From Luteococcus sp038433135 (GTDB lineage Bacteria; Actinomycetota; Actinomycetes; Propionibacteriales; Propionibacteriaceae): a stretch of DNA of 64,000 bases. How positions within the stretch are numbered: the stretch's first letter is position 1; the number at the start of each line of letters is the position of its first letter. The stretch spans positions 62,001-126,000 of the forward strand of contig NZ_JBCDMV010000013.1 of the NCBI RefSeq assembly GCF_038433135.1, written 5' to 3'. Shown piece by piece: positions 1 to 9,460 of this stretch. The position numbers and the translations under genes were made by a program. A model generated the notes under the pieces. That model had not been told where the DNA came from, searched no databases, and was given only the letters and a program-made list of their open reading frames with translations.

Positions 1-2197
1 GGTTCAGGTGCTGCAGGTCGATCGTCGACGCCCCCATCGCAAAGCCCCAGCGCGCCGGGGCGATGGCGGAGATGATCTCCATCCCGGTGCGGCCGCTGAC
101 CTGGATCAGGCCACCGCACATCACCAACTGGAACATCACGCCGATCACCAGCGCCGGCATTGCCTGTTCGTTCGTCCCCACCAAGGAGGAGAGGAAGAGC
201 CCCAGAATGGCCGAGGCGAGGGCGGTGAGGAAGACCGCCAGCATGATCTCGACGCTGCCGGATCCCAGCAGCACCGCGCCGTTCGGCGCCGGTTTGCCCA
301 GCCGCACCAGCCCCACCAGCAAGGCGCTCTGCACCAGCGTCATCCCCACCAGGACCCACACCTTGGAGAACAGGTAGATCCGGGGCGAGAGCCCGACTGC
401 TCGTTCTCGCAAGAAGATCGCCCGCTCCCCGACGAGTTCGCGGATGCTGGCGCTCATTCCCATGAAGGCGGCGCCGACGATGGTGATCACCAACAGTTGC
501 GACGGTTCGCCCGGGTCCTTCACCGGGGGTGTCCCGAAGCCCGTCGAGCCCGGGATCAGCAGCGCCATCGCGGCCAGGAAGAGCGGCAGCAGGGCGGTGG
601 CGACGGCGTAGGAGCGGTCGGCCAGCATGATCCGCAGCTGACGGCGCACGCAGGTGCTCCACTGCCGGTTCGCACTCTGCGCGGGGGCCGCGCCGCCGGT
701 CAGTTCGGGCGTCGGGGGCAGCACGACGGGCACCTGGCTGAGGTTGGAGGTGGCAAAGCGCTGGGAGACGTGGTCGGGGGCGGCTGCAACCTGGGCGAAG
801 ACGTCGGCGTAGTCGCGCACCCCGAAGTGGTTCAACACGCCGGCGGGGGGGCCGTAGTAGGCCACCTTGCCGCCGGGTGCCAGGATCAGCACCGCGTCGC
901 ACATCTCAAGGTTGGCGACGCTGTGGGTGATCACCAGTACGGTGCGGCCGCCGTCGGCCTGCTGACGCAGCAGGTGCATCACACTGCGGTCCAGGTTGGG
1001 GTCCAGCCCGGAGGTGGGTTCGTCCAGCAGCAGCAGGTTGGGCTGGGTGAGCAGCTCCAGTGCGACGGAGACCCGCTTGCGCTGGCCACCGGAGAGTTGG
1101 GAGATCCGGGTCTGCTGGTGGCTGACCAGATCCAGGTCAGCCATCACCCGTTTGACCTCGATCCCGCGGGCCTGGGAGGTGTAGTCGCCTGGCAGCCGCA
1201 GCTCGGCGGCATAGTCCAGTGCCTGCTTGACGGTGAGCTGGCGGTGCACGACGTCGTCCTGCGGCACGACGCCGATCCGCTGCCGCAGGTTGGCGTAGTT
1301 GGCGTACAGGTCGGCACCGTCGTAGAGCACCTGGCCGGCGGTCGCAGGCTGGCTGCCGGTGAGCGCCTTCAACAGGGTGGACTTTCCGGCGCCCGACGGG
1401 CCGATCACGGCAACCAGGCTGGAACCGCCGGCCGCGAAGGAGACCCGGTCCAGCAGGGCGCGGCCGCCGGGCAGGGTGAAGCTGATCTCGTTGGCCACCA
1501 GGCTGGCGGTGCGCTGCACCTTGCGGACCAGCTGGCCGTCCTGCACCTCGAAGGATGAGTGGCCAATGGTCAACACGTCACCGGGGCCCAGATGGGCGCT
1601 CCTGACCGGCATGCCGTTCAGCTGGATGCCATTCAGGCTGTCCAGATCCGTGATGTCGAAGCCGTCGCCGACGCGAACCGCGCGAGCGTGCCGGTGGGAG
1701 ACCAGCGGATCATCCAGCACCAGGCTGTTGGCGGCGTCGCGGCCAATGGTGAGGGCCTCGCTGGCCATCACGATGGTCTCCAGCCGGGGCGCCTCGTCGG
1801 TCCCGATCACCATGGTCCGGCCAGCACCCAGCACGCACGTCCCGCCGGCCGATGATGCGGAGTCCTGCGCGACCGCGGGCATGATCTGCACCGCCAGCCC
1901 GTCCGGGTCGCCCAGCTTGACGGTGGTCCTGCTGTCCAGCTCGACCGTCTCCAACCGGGAGCCGTCCCGGAAACTGCCATTGGAACTGCCCAGGTCCCGC
2001 ACCTGCACCCGGCCATCCGGTTCAACCAGCAGGCGCAGATGCTGCCAGGAGACCCGGGCGTTGGAGACGGGCAGGTCGCAGTCGGGGTCACGACCGATCA
2101 CGAAATCCTGCCCGAAGGGCAGCTGCACCCGTCGGGGACCCACCTGGACCGTGGGAGGGTGGCCGCCGCCCGCTGCGGACTCATGCGGGACAGTCAC
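1..2197 (-). CDS. FHA-FHA-ABC exporter, fused ATPase and ABC-2 permease (partial)
   Basis: Half-size ABC exporter with tandem phosphothreonine-binding FHA domains, like mycobacterial Rv1747. The GTG start at 2197 follows the ribosome site AGGTGAG; 732 codons are present and the C-terminus is cut by the window edge. FHA1 (about residues 28-90) shows FVIGRDPDCDL, and FHA2 (about 145-215) shows LTIGRDAANSL and VSHRHARAV. The ATPase has Walker A GPSGAGKST (about 266), signature LSGGQRKRVS (about 366) and Walker B LLLLDEPTSGLD. Hydrophobic ABC-2 segments begin near residue 530. In the Rv1747 family Ser/Thr kinases and FHA pThr binding control export; the substrate here is unknown. It is transcribed divergently from the antiporter at 2419. 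Confidence 0.88.
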   Translation of the reverse strand, partial: MTVPHESAAGGGHPPTVQVGPRRVQLPFGQDFVIGRDPDCDLPVSNARVSWQHLRLLVEPDGRVQVRDLGSSNGSFRDGSRLETVELDSRTTVKLGDPDGLAVQIMPAVAQDSASSAGGTCVLGAGRTMVIGTDEAPRLETIVMASEALTIGRDAANSLVLDDPLVSHRHARAVRVGDGFDITDLDSLNGIQLNGMPVRSAHLGPGDVLTIGHSSFEVQDGQLVRKVQRTASLVANEISFTLPGGRALLDRVSFAAGGSSLVAVIGPSGAGKSTLLKALTGSQPATAGQVLYDGADLYANYANLRQRIGVVPQDDVVHRQLTVKQALDYAAELRLPGDYTSQARGIEVKRVMADLDLVSHQQTRISQLSGGQRKRVSVALELLTQPNLLLLDEPTSGLDPNLDRSVMHLLRQQADGGRTVLVITHSVANLEMCDAVLILAPGGKVAYYGPPAGVLNHFGVRDYADVFAQVAAAPDHVSQRFATSNLSQVPVVLPPTPELTGGAAPAQSANRQWSTCVRRQLRIMLADRSYAVATALLPLFLAAMALLIPGSTGFGTPPVKDPGEPSQLLVITIVGAAFMGMSASIRELVGERAIFLRERAVGLSPRIYLFSKVWVLVGMTLVQSALLVGLVRLGKPAPNGAVLLGSGSVEIMLAVFLTALASAILGLFLSSLVGTNEQAMPALVIGVMFQLVMCGGLIQVSGRTGMEIISAIAPARWGFAMGASTIDLQHLN

Positions 2198-2418
2198 GGG
2201 CTCACCTCATGTCTTCTGGCGGATCGGGCCAGCGCTCGTTGCCACCATCGGTCATGATGGGGCTCGCTCATCCTGTCACCTGACCTGGCTGAGCGCTTCC
2301 GTTGGATCGAGGGCTGGACGATCGTCTCAGTTTCGTCACCAAATTCGTCGTGGCTGCCGCACAACACGCCACCACCCAGTGCCCTGTGGTGAGACCACCA
2401 TTTGAGAGCATGTCCCCC

Positions 2419-3741
2419 ATGCAGGTTTCCTGGTGGGCCATCCTTCCCTTCGTCGCGATGCTGTTGTGCATCGCCATCGCCCCGCTGGTGCCGGCGCTCG
2501 CCCACCACTGGGAGAAGACGCGCACCCAGCTGGGCGTCGCGCTGCTGCTCGGCGCGCCAGTGGCCGCCTGGGTGTGGCTGAGCGGCCATCACCACCTGGT
2601 GACGCACGCGCTGCACGAATATGTCAGTTTCATCTGCCTGCTGGGTTCGCTGTTCATCATCTCCGGCGGCATCCACCTGGCCGGCGACATCCGCGCCACC
2701 CCGCGCAACAACACCGCCTTCATGGCCGTTGGCGGGCTGCTCGCGTCGGTGATCGGCACGACGGGTGCGGCGATGCTGCTGATCCGGCCCATCCTGAACA
2801 CCAACCGGGAGCGCGAACACGCCGCGCACACCGTGATCTACACCATCTTCGTGGTGGCCAACTGCGGCGGTCTGCTGACCCCGCTGGGCGATCCGCCGCT
2901 CTTCCTGGGGATGCTGCGCGGCGTGCCCTTCACCTGGACCTTCACCCTCTTTCCCGAGTGGCTGTTCGTGAACACCCTGCTGCTGATCAGCTACTTCGCG
3001 CTGGACCGGGCGATGATCGCGCGGGAGGACACGACGCACCTGACCCGGGATGCGTCGGAGATCACCCCGCTGAAGCTGATGGGCAGCATCAATTTCCTGT
3101 GGCTGGCGGGCGTGGTGGCCTCGGTGGCCTTCCTGCCGACGCCCTGGCGCGAGGTGGCGATGATCGGCTGTGCGGTGGCTTCTTGGCTCACCTCCAGCAA
3201 GGACGTCCGCTTCACCCGCAATGAGTTCACCTGGGCGCCGATCCTGGAGGTCGCGGCAATCTTCCTGGGCATCTTCACCACCATGATCACCGCGCTGCAG
3301 TACCTGGACTCGATGGCCCCGAAGCTGCCGTTGAACGAGATCACCTTCTTCCTGTTCTCCGGCGGCCTGTCCTCCATGCTGGACAACGCGCCCACCTACG
3401 CCACCTTCTTCGAGCTGGCCAGCCAGCTGCCCGGTGATCCGCGGATCGCCGGCGTGCCGGAGGTCTACCTGATCGCGATCAGCCTGGGTTCGGTCTGCTG
3501 CGGCGCCCTGACCTACATCGGCAACGGCCCCAACTTCATGGTGCGTTCGGTTGCCGAATCCCAGGGCCGGGCGATGCCCAGCTTCGGCGGCTATGTGGTG
3601 TGGAGCGTCAAGGAGTTGGCGCCGGTGCTGGCCGCGATGGTGTTGCTCTTCATCGCCGACCCGCTGTGGGCCAAGGCCCTGGGCGGCGTGGTGGTGTTGG
3701 CAATCCTGGCCAATGCGGCCCGACGGGCCAAGGCCAGTTGA
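2419..3741 (+). CDS. NhaD/CitMHS-like sodium:proton antiporter family membrane protein
   Basis: Polytopic membrane protein of 440 residues, hydrophobic throughout, resembling the putative sodium:proton antiporter / citrate-transport-like family (CitMHS_2 type). Motifs I associate with the family are GTTGAAMLLIRPIL, LTPLGDPPLFLGML, SSMLDNAPTYATFFE and YIGNGPNFMV, the last followed by MPSFGGY. I chose the ATG at 2419 (MQVSWWAILPFVAML) because the first membrane helix begins at once and GAGAG lies 10 bases upstream; ATG 2410 and an upstream in-frame start at 2302 are alternatives. Substrate specificity cannot be read from sequence. It stands alone, followed by a strong hairpin at 3756-3800. Confidence 0.8.
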   Translation: MQVSWWAILPFVAMLLCIAIAPLVPALAHHWEKTRTQLGVALLLGAPVAAWVWLSGHHHLVTHALHEYVSFICLLGSLFIISGGIHLAGDIRATPRNNTAFMAVGGLLASVIGTTGAAMLLIRPILNTNREREHAAHTVIYTIFVVANCGGLLTPLGDPPLFLGMLRGVPFTWTFTLFPEWLFVNTLLLISYFALDRAMIAREDTTHLTRDASEITPLKLMGSINFLWLAGVVASVAFLPTPWREVAMIGCAVASWLTSSKDVRFTRNEFTWAPILEVAAIFLGIFTTMITALQYLDSMAPKLPLNEITFFLFSGGLSSMLDNAPTYATFFELASQLPGDPRIAGVPEVYLIAISLGSVCCGALTYIGNGPNFMVRSVAESQGRAMPSFGGYVVWSVKELAPVLAAMVLLFIADPLWAKALGGVVVLAILANAARRAKAS

Positions 3742-3755
3742 GCACGCTCGTTCAA

Positions 3756-3800
3756 TCATCTGTCTGTCCTCAGTCAACTGGACTGAGGACAGACAGATGA
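3756..3800. terminator. Perfect 20-bp-arm hairpin
   Basis: Left arm 3756-3775 and right arm 3781-3800 are perfect reverse complements around the 5-base loop AACTG. It lies just after the antiporter stop and 81 bases before cca. No T-run follows, so it could be a factor-dependent terminator, an mRNA 3' end stabiliser or a cruciform. Confidence 0.7.
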
Positions 3801-3881
3801 GACAGAAAGGTTGACTGACGGGACAGGCTGCTGGAGAAATGCGAGGGGCGGCGCCAGACCCGCCTCCCGTACACTTTTCCG

Positions 3882-5357
3882 GTGCCCCAGAACCAGCCCG
3901 CCCCGAATGCGTTGAACCAGACCCAGACCGAGCAGATGGCCCGGCTGCTGGCCAGCACGCCCGTCGTCGGTGAGCTGGGCCGGCTCTTCGCCGACGCCGG
4001 CCACGAGCTCTACCTGGTGGGTGGCCCGGTGCGCGACGCCCTGCTGGGCGTGCTGCAGCATGACCTGGACTTCACCACCAGCGCCCGCCCCGACGACATC
4101 GAGAAGCTGCTGCGGGGCTGGACCAAGGCGGTCTGGGACATCGGCAAGGACTTCGGCACCATCGGCGCCAAGAAGACCAGCCAGGGCGTCGACTGGCAGA
4201 TCGAGATCACCACCTTCCGCGCCGACATCTACCGCAGCGATTCCCGCAAGCCGGAGGTGAACTTCGGCGACAACATTGCCGACGACCTGGTCCGCCGAGA
4301 TTTCAGCGTCAACGCGATGGCCTACGACGTCGCCAACAATCGCTTCGTGGATCCCTATGGCGGCCTCAAGGACCTGGCCACCCGGGTGCTGCGCACCCCC
4401 TTCACCGCGGAGCAGTCCTTCAGCGATGATCCGCTGCGAATGATGCGCGCCGCGCGCTTCGCCAGCCAGCTGCAGTTCACCGTCGCCCTCGACGTGCAGC
4501 AGGCGATGACGGACATGGCCGACCGGATCCAGATCATCAGCGCCGAGCGCGTCCACGACGAGTTGTGCAAGCTGCTGCTGACCGACCATCCGCGCCCGGG
4601 GTTGAACCTGCTGGTCGCCACCGGGCTGGCGGACCGAGTGCTGCCGGAGCTCTCCGCGTTGCGTCAGACCCAGGACGAGCACAAGCGCCACAAGGACGTC
4701 TACCAGCACAGCCTGATCGTGTTGGACCAGGCGATCGAACTGGAGAAGGCCCGCGGCCACCAGCCGGATCTGGTGCTGCGACTGGCCGCGTTGCTGCACG
4801 ACATCGGCAAGCCGGCCACCCGGGTCTTCGAGGACGACGGCACGGTCAGCTTCCACCACCACGACCTGGTGGGCGCCAAGCTGGCCAAGAAGCGGATGAA
4901 GGCGCTCAAGTTCAGCACCGACGACATCAAGGCCGTGTGCCAGCTGGTGGAGCAGCACCTGCGCTTCCACGGTTACGGCGAGGCGCAGTGGAGCGATTCG
5001 GCGGTGCGCCGCTATGTGCGCGACGCCGGTGACCAGCTGGAACGCCTGCACATCCTCACCCGCAGCGACTGCACCACGCGCAACCAGCGCAAGGCTGCCC
5101 GGTTGCGCGCCGCCTATGACGACCTGGAGAAGCGGATCGAGGTGTTGGCCGAGCAGGAGGAGCTGGACGCGATGCGGCCGGATCTGGACGGCGAGCAGAT
5201 CATGGCATTGCTGGGGCTGAAGCCGTCGCGGGAGGTGGGCGAGGCCTACAAGTACCTGCTGAACCTGCGGATCGACGAGGGCCCGCTCGGCGAACAGCGC
5301 GCCACCCAGGCTCTTCTGGAGTGGTGGCAAGCCCGCGGTGGACAGCCGGGCAACTAG
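3882..5357 (+). CDS. cca: CCA tRNA nucleotidyltransferase with HD domain
   Basis: Class II CCA-adding enzyme (491 residues) that builds or repairs the 3' CCA of tRNAs. The N-terminal nucleotidyltransferase head has YLVGGPVRDALLG (about 46-58) and the metal-binding DxD in HDLDFTTS (about 61-68), followed by RRDFSVNAMAYD. A C-terminal HD domain carries LLHDIGKPATR (about 304) with HHHDLVGAK downstream. The GTG start at 3882 reads MPQNQPAPNAL. The same gene (pcnA/cca) sits at this place in other actinobacterial origin regions. It ends 9 bases before the DUF6049 gene, suggesting co-transcription with the envelope cluster. Confidence 0.93.
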   Translation: MPQNQPAPNALNQTQTEQMARLLASTPVVGELGRLFADAGHELYLVGGPVRDALLGVLQHDLDFTTSARPDDIEKLLRGWTKAVWDIGKDFGTIGAKKTSQGVDWQIEITTFRADIYRSDSRKPEVNFGDNIADDLVRRDFSVNAMAYDVANNRFVDPYGGLKDLATRVLRTPFTAEQSFSDDPLRMMRAARFASQLQFTVALDVQQAMTDMADRIQIISAERVHDELCKLLLTDHPRPGLNLLVATGLADRVLPELSALRQTQDEHKRHKDVYQHSLIVLDQAIELEKARGHQPDLVLRLAALLHDIGKPATRVFEDDGTVSFHHHDLVGAKLAKKRMKALKFSTDDIKAVCQLVEQHLRFHGYGEAQWSDSAVRRYVRDAGDQLERLHILTRSDCTTRNQRKAARLRAAYDDLEKRIEVLAEQEELDAMRPDLDGEQIMALLGLKPSREVGEAYKYLLNLRIDEGPLGEQRATQALLEWWQARGGQPGN

Positions 5358-5366
5358 GCTGGATGG

Positions 5367-7478
5367 GTGACAGCCCCCGCCGCGCGAGCCCTCGCCCATC
5401 GTGCCCTCGCCGGCGCGCTGGCGATGCTGCTTGCGGTGCTGGGGATCGGCGTCGTCGTCGCCACCCCGGCCAGCGCCGACGAGCCGGCCGCCTTGAGCGT
5501 CGCGATCAGCGAACTCACCCCCACCTCGGGCACCGCGGCGGACACGCTGACCATCCGCGGCACGGTGACCAACACCACCAACCTGCCAATGAGCGCGGTG
5601 CAGGTGCACCTGTGGCGATCCGCGGAGCAGATCGGTGACCAGGACGTGCTGACCGAGGTGCTGGAATCCGCTCCGGACAACCCGCTGGGCCGCCGGATGC
5701 TGTCCTTCGAGGCCGGCAACATCTTCAACATCACCGACGTCGGCTCCCAACGCAGCCAGGCCTTCCCGAGCACCGCGAAGGCCCCCAAGACCAGCTTCGC
5801 GCCCGGTGAGAGCGCCCAGTTCACGGTGACCAGCAAGATCTCCGACCTGGGGCTGACCAATCCGGGCGCCTACCTGGCCGGAGTCCAGGTGCGCGGCGTC
5901 CCCCAGGGCGGGCAGAATCGGACGGTTGGCCGGGCGCGCAACCTGTTCGTGCTCTCCCCACCCGCCAGCAAGGGAACCACTGCCTCGCTCGGCGCCCCCG
6001 CCAGCACCGTCGTCCTGCTGAACTCCCGCCCGTCGATGGTCTCCGACGGGGTCTTCGCCGACGACCACCTGGCCGTCGAGTTGCGCGACCGACTGGCCCG
6101 GCTGCTCTCCCTGGCCCGGACCGAGGGCGTCACCACCATGGTTGATCCGGCGCTGGTGGATTCCCTGACCGCCATGGCCAAGGGCTACCGGGTGAAAGCC
6201 GGCGCGAACACCCGGCCGGGCAGTGCCCAGGGGCAGCAGGCCGCCAAGGAATTCCTGGCTGCCCTGGAGCCGGTCATCCGCGGTGGCAAGGCCTATCGCA
6301 CCCTCTACGGCAGCCCCGACGTGGTGCAGGCCGTCGCCATCAGCCGTGCCGACGTGATCTCCTTGGCGGCCCGCGAACTCGACGCGGCCCATCCGCTGGC
6401 CGCGCTGCCGTTGGCCGTGGTGCCCGCCCGCACGTCGCTGGATGCGCAGACCGCCGCGGAGCTGGCCGCGGTCAAGCCCAGCCTGGTGCTGGCCGGCAAT
6501 GGCGCCACGCCGTCCGGTGCCACGCCGGCTGTGCAGCGACTGGCCGACGACTCCACCGTGCCGGTGGTTCCCGTGCGCGCCGACGCCTTCGACGGGGGCC
6601 CGGGGCCTGATCCGAGCATCACCCCGGCGCAGGTCACCGGGCGGTTGCAGGCCACCCAGTTGCTCACCCCAGCAGGGGCGGTCACCCTGGTCACCACCCG
6701 CGCGCAGGCCGACGCGGAATTGGCCGCGGCACCCTGGCGACGGCGCAGCACCCTGACCGACCGGATTGCCAAGGCCACCGCGAACACCACCTTCGCACCG
6801 GCCGATGTCGAGCAGGCGCCGGCAGGGCTGGCCCCGGTGTGGGCCGATCAGTTGCAGGAGGCCGAGGCCGATCTGCAGGCCTGGAGCGAACTGGTGGACC
6901 GCACCCCCGATGCCACCACCCTCACCCAGGTGGTGCTGCCGCAGGCACTGAGCACCACCTGGGAGCAGAACTCACGGGCAGCCCTGCGCTGGCTGGGGGC
7001 GGCCCGGGGCCAGGTGGGCGCGGTCCGCACCAGCAACAAGGTGAGCCTGCACGTGGTGGGCAGCTTTGTCACCAGCTCGGCCGACCAGGAGGTGCCGGTG
7101 ACCATTCGCAACGGGCTGGACGTGCCGGTGCGGGTCCGGATCTTCTTCACCAGCGAGAATCCCCAGCGAATCCGGGTGGCGGACACCCCGGTATTCAGCG
7201 TCGGGGCGGGGGATTCGGAAACGGTGAAGGTGAAGGTCTCCTCGTCGGCGAATGGCCAGGTTGGGGTGCAGGCCCGGCTGGCGACACCCACTGGCCGGGC
7301 GATCGGAACACCCCGGCAGCTCACCATCACCGCCACCCAGGCGGGCCGGGTGGGCTGGATCATCATCATCGCCTCCGGTGTGGTCTTCCTGACCGGCACG
7401 GCGATCCGGATCAGGCAGGTGCAGCGGGAGCGGCGGGGATCGGCTAACGTCGCTGGAGACAAGGGGTCGGGAGTGTGA
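5367..7478 (+). CDS. DUF6049-like secreted and membrane-anchored protein
   Basis: 703-residue envelope protein of unknown function, positional homologue of mycobacterial Rv3909. A signal peptide (residues 1-37, ending TPASADEP) leads a long extracytoplasmic region rich in Ala, Thr and Pro. One membrane helix (WIIIIASGVVFLTGTAI) near the C-terminus is followed by a short basic tail (RQVQRERRG). The GTG start at 5367 sits 9 bases after cca, and the stop overlaps the next gene's start (GTGTGA). Translational coupling to the pseudokinase suggests the two act together at the membrane, probably in wall assembly; that role is inferred from the mycobacterial neighbourhood only. Confidence 0.78.
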   Translation: MTAPAARALAHRALAGALAMLLAVLGIGVVVATPASADEPAALSVAISELTPTSGTAADTLTIRGTVTNTTNLPMSAVQVHLWRSAEQIGDQDVLTEVLESAPDNPLGRRMLSFEAGNIFNITDVGSQRSQAFPSTAKAPKTSFAPGESAQFTVTSKISDLGLTNPGAYLAGVQVRGVPQGGQNRTVGRARNLFVLSPPASKGTTASLGAPASTVVLLNSRPSMVSDGVFADDHLAVELRDRLARLLSLARTEGVTTMVDPALVDSLTAMAKGYRVKAGANTRPGSAQGQQAAKEFLAALEPVIRGGKAYRTLYGSPDVVQAVAISRADVISLAARELDAAHPLAALPLAVVPARTSLDAQTAAELAAVKPSLVLAGNGATPSGATPAVQRLADDSTVPVVPVRADAFDGGPGPDPSITPAQVTGRLQATQLLTPAGAVTLVTTRAQADAELAAAPWRRRSTLTDRIAKATANTTFAPADVEQAPAGLAPVWADQLQEAEADLQAWSELVDRTPDATTLTQVVLPQALSTTWEQNSRAALRWLGAARGQVGAVRTSNKVSLHVVGSFVTSSADQEVPVTIRNGLDVPVRVRIFFTSENPQRIRVADTPVFSVGAGDSETVKVKVSSSANGQVGVQARLATPTGRAIGTPRQLTITATQAGRVGWIIIIASGVVFLTGTAIRIRQVQRERRGSANVAGDKGSGV

Positions 7479-9460
7479 CGACAGGTGATGGGGACTCAAT
7501 GAACCAGAATCCGCAGGGAAGTCCGGGGTCGATGCATCCCGATGCGCCCACGCAGCTGTTCACCTCCGTCGACGACGACGGTGAGACGACCGCGATGATC
7601 TCCCGCGACGACGCGCAGGACCCGACCCCGATGGCCGAGCCGGCAGAGGACCCCACCACGACGACCGAACCCGCCGACGCTCCGGATCCCCTGGAGGACA
7701 CCCTCTCGCCCGCGATGGCCACCGGCGTCCCGGAGGGCCAGTCCAGCAACCAGCCCACCGCCGAGGTGAAGGCCGGCGACGTGCACGCCGGGCGCTACCG
7801 GCTGGAGCAGCAGCTGGCGCAGCGCGGCGGAACCCTGACTTGGCGCGCCTTTGACCAGAAGCTCTCCCGCTCCGTCCTGGTGCACATCCTGGCTCAGCAC
7901 GATCCGCGCACCACCGACGTTCTGGATGCGGCGCGCAAGGCCGCCTTCGCCACCGACTCCCGCTTCCTGCGGGTGCTGGATGCCGTCGTCGGGGACGAGC
8001 CCGGGGAACCGTCGCTGGTGGTGTGCGAGTTCGCCCCCGGCGAGAGCCTGGAGAAGCTGCTGAAGCAGGGCCCGCTGAGCGCCCTGGAGGCCGCCTGGGT
8101 GGCCCGGGAGCTGGCCGACGCAATGCAGTCCATGCACTCGGAGGGGCTCTTCCACCAGCGGATCAACCCGGACACGGTGATCATCACCTCCACCGGCAAT
8201 GTGAAGATCGTCGGCTTCCTGATCGAGGCCGCGATGTACCCGGATGCCGACGAGAATGCCCTGGCCTGGTCGGAGCGGGAGCAGGCCGACGTGACCGCGA
8301 TCGGCAAGGTGCTCTACGCCAGCCTGGTCACCCGGTGGCCCGGCGCCCGCGATCAGGTGCTGGACGAAACCGGTCAGCCGCGCCGCACCTGGGGCATGGC
8401 CGCCGCGCCGATGGATGCCCGCGGGTGGCTCACCCCGCGTCAGGTGCGCTCGGGGGTCTCGCCGGCACTGGACATCATCTGTGACCAGATCCTGTCCCCC
8501 GCGCCCCGGCACAACGAGCTGCCGCTGCGCACCGCCAACCAGGTGATGCTGGCGCTGAGCAAGGTGCTGGGCACCGCCGATGGCTCCGCCGATCTGGAAC
8601 GACGGATGCGCTACCCCGTCGTGCCCCATGACGGCGACGGTGACGCGGCGATGCTTGAGACCACCGGCGGGCTGTCGGCCATCGGCCACACCGACGAGGG
8701 GTCGGCCACCGGGCCCTTCACCGCCGTCCCGCCGCCCGGCCGGTCGGCGACCAGTCCTTCCGGGGATGACGGTTTCGACGCGGGCAGCCCGGCAACCCCC
8801 TCCGCACCGTCGACGACGGGGGCCAGCCCGGCCCGGCGCCGCCCTCCCATCCGGCATTCCCGCCCGCCGCGTCGGCGCTGGCTGGCGATCCTGGTGGGCC
8901 TGTTGGCCCTGGTCCTGCTGATCTCGCTGGTGCGGGTCGCCATGCGCAAGGACGGCGGCACCGGCGTGCTCGGTGGCGGCGAGGAAGGCGGCAAGATCCA
9001 GATCAGCGCCGTCGACGACTTCGATCCCACCGGCGACGGGGGCAATGGCGAGGAGAATCCCAACCAGGTGAAGGCGGCCTGGGATGGCGATCCGAAGACC
9101 GCCTGGCAGAGTCTCGTCTACCTGGGCGACGCCAAGCTGGGTCGGTTGAAGCCCGGCGTCGGTCTGGTGGTTGACCTGGGCCAGCGGCAGAAGGTGGGCA
9201 GCGTGAAGATCACCCTGCAGGGCAAGCCCACCGTGGTTCAGCTGCGGGTGCCCGCCGACACGGCCGCCGACGCGGCGCCGACCACTTCGCAGAAGCAGTG
9301 GACCACCATCGCGAATGCCACGGCCAGCGACGCCAGCGTCGAGCTGAAGCCAGAACAGGCAGTCGAGACCCGCTACCTGCTGGTCTACCTCACCAGCCTG
9401 CCCAAGGTCTCGGGCAACAAGTACCGCGCCGGAATCGCCGAGATCGAGGTTGCCCAGTGA
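7475..9460 (+). CDS. Transmembrane pseudokinase (Rv3910-like, lacking the MurJ part)
   Basis: 661 residues: a Thr/Asp/Pro-rich N-terminal linker (1-105), a kinase-fold domain (about 107-370), a second linker, one membrane helix (WLAILVGLLALVLLISLVRV, about 467-487) and an extracytoplasmic discoidin-like domain (about 505-661). The kinase fold is degenerate: the glycine loop reads LAQRGG, the ATP-binding lysine position reads VLVHIL, the catalytic loop is HQRINPDTVII without the HRD aspartate, and the DFG region reads IVGF. In mycobacteria this pseudokinase-discoidin unit is fused behind the lipid II flippase MurJ; here the protein has no flippase helices and no murJ is adjacent. GTG start at 7475 overlaps the previous stop; ATG 7499 is an alternative. 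Confidence 0.82.
   Translation: MTTGDGDSMNQNPQGSPGSMHPDAPTQLFTSVDDDGETTAMISRDDAQDPTPMAEPAEDPTTTTEPADAPDPLEDTLSPAMATGVPEGQSSNQPTAEVKAGDVHAGRYRLEQQLAQRGGTLTWRAFDQKLSRSVLVHILAQHDPRTTDVLDAARKAAFATDSRFLRVLDAVVGDEPGEPSLVVCEFAPGESLEKLLKQGPLSALEAAWVARELADAMQSMHSEGLFHQRINPDTVIITSTGNVKIVGFLIEAAMYPDADENALAWSEREQADVTAIGKVLYASLVTRWPGARDQVLDETGQPRRTWGMAAAPMDARGWLTPRQVRSGVSPALDIICDQILSPAPRHNELPLRTANQVMLALSKVLGTADGSADLERRMRYPVVPHDGDGDAAMLETTGGLSAIGHTDEGSATGPFTAVPPPGRSATSPSGDDGFDAGSPATPSAPSTTGASPARRRPPIRHSRPPRRRWLAILVGLLALVLLISLVRVAMRKDGGTGVLGGGEEGGKIQISAVDDFDPTGDGGNGEENPNQVKAAWDGDPKTAWQSLVYLGDAKLGRLKPGVGLVVDLGQRQKVGSVKITLQGKPTVVQLRVPADTAADAAPTTSQKQWTTIANATASDASVELKPEQAVETRYLLVYLTSLPKVSGNKYRAGIAEIEVAQ

Noticed and set aside
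2194..3777. Leftward 527-codon frame as extension of the FHA-ABC gene
   Set aside because: It is in another frame; the true gene starts at GTG 2197 after AGGTGAG.
3774..6392. Long leftward open frame of 872 codons opposite cca and DUF6049
   Set aside because: Composition is Gly/His/Gln/Val-rich shadow coding caused by GC-rich third positions of the real genes; no motif.
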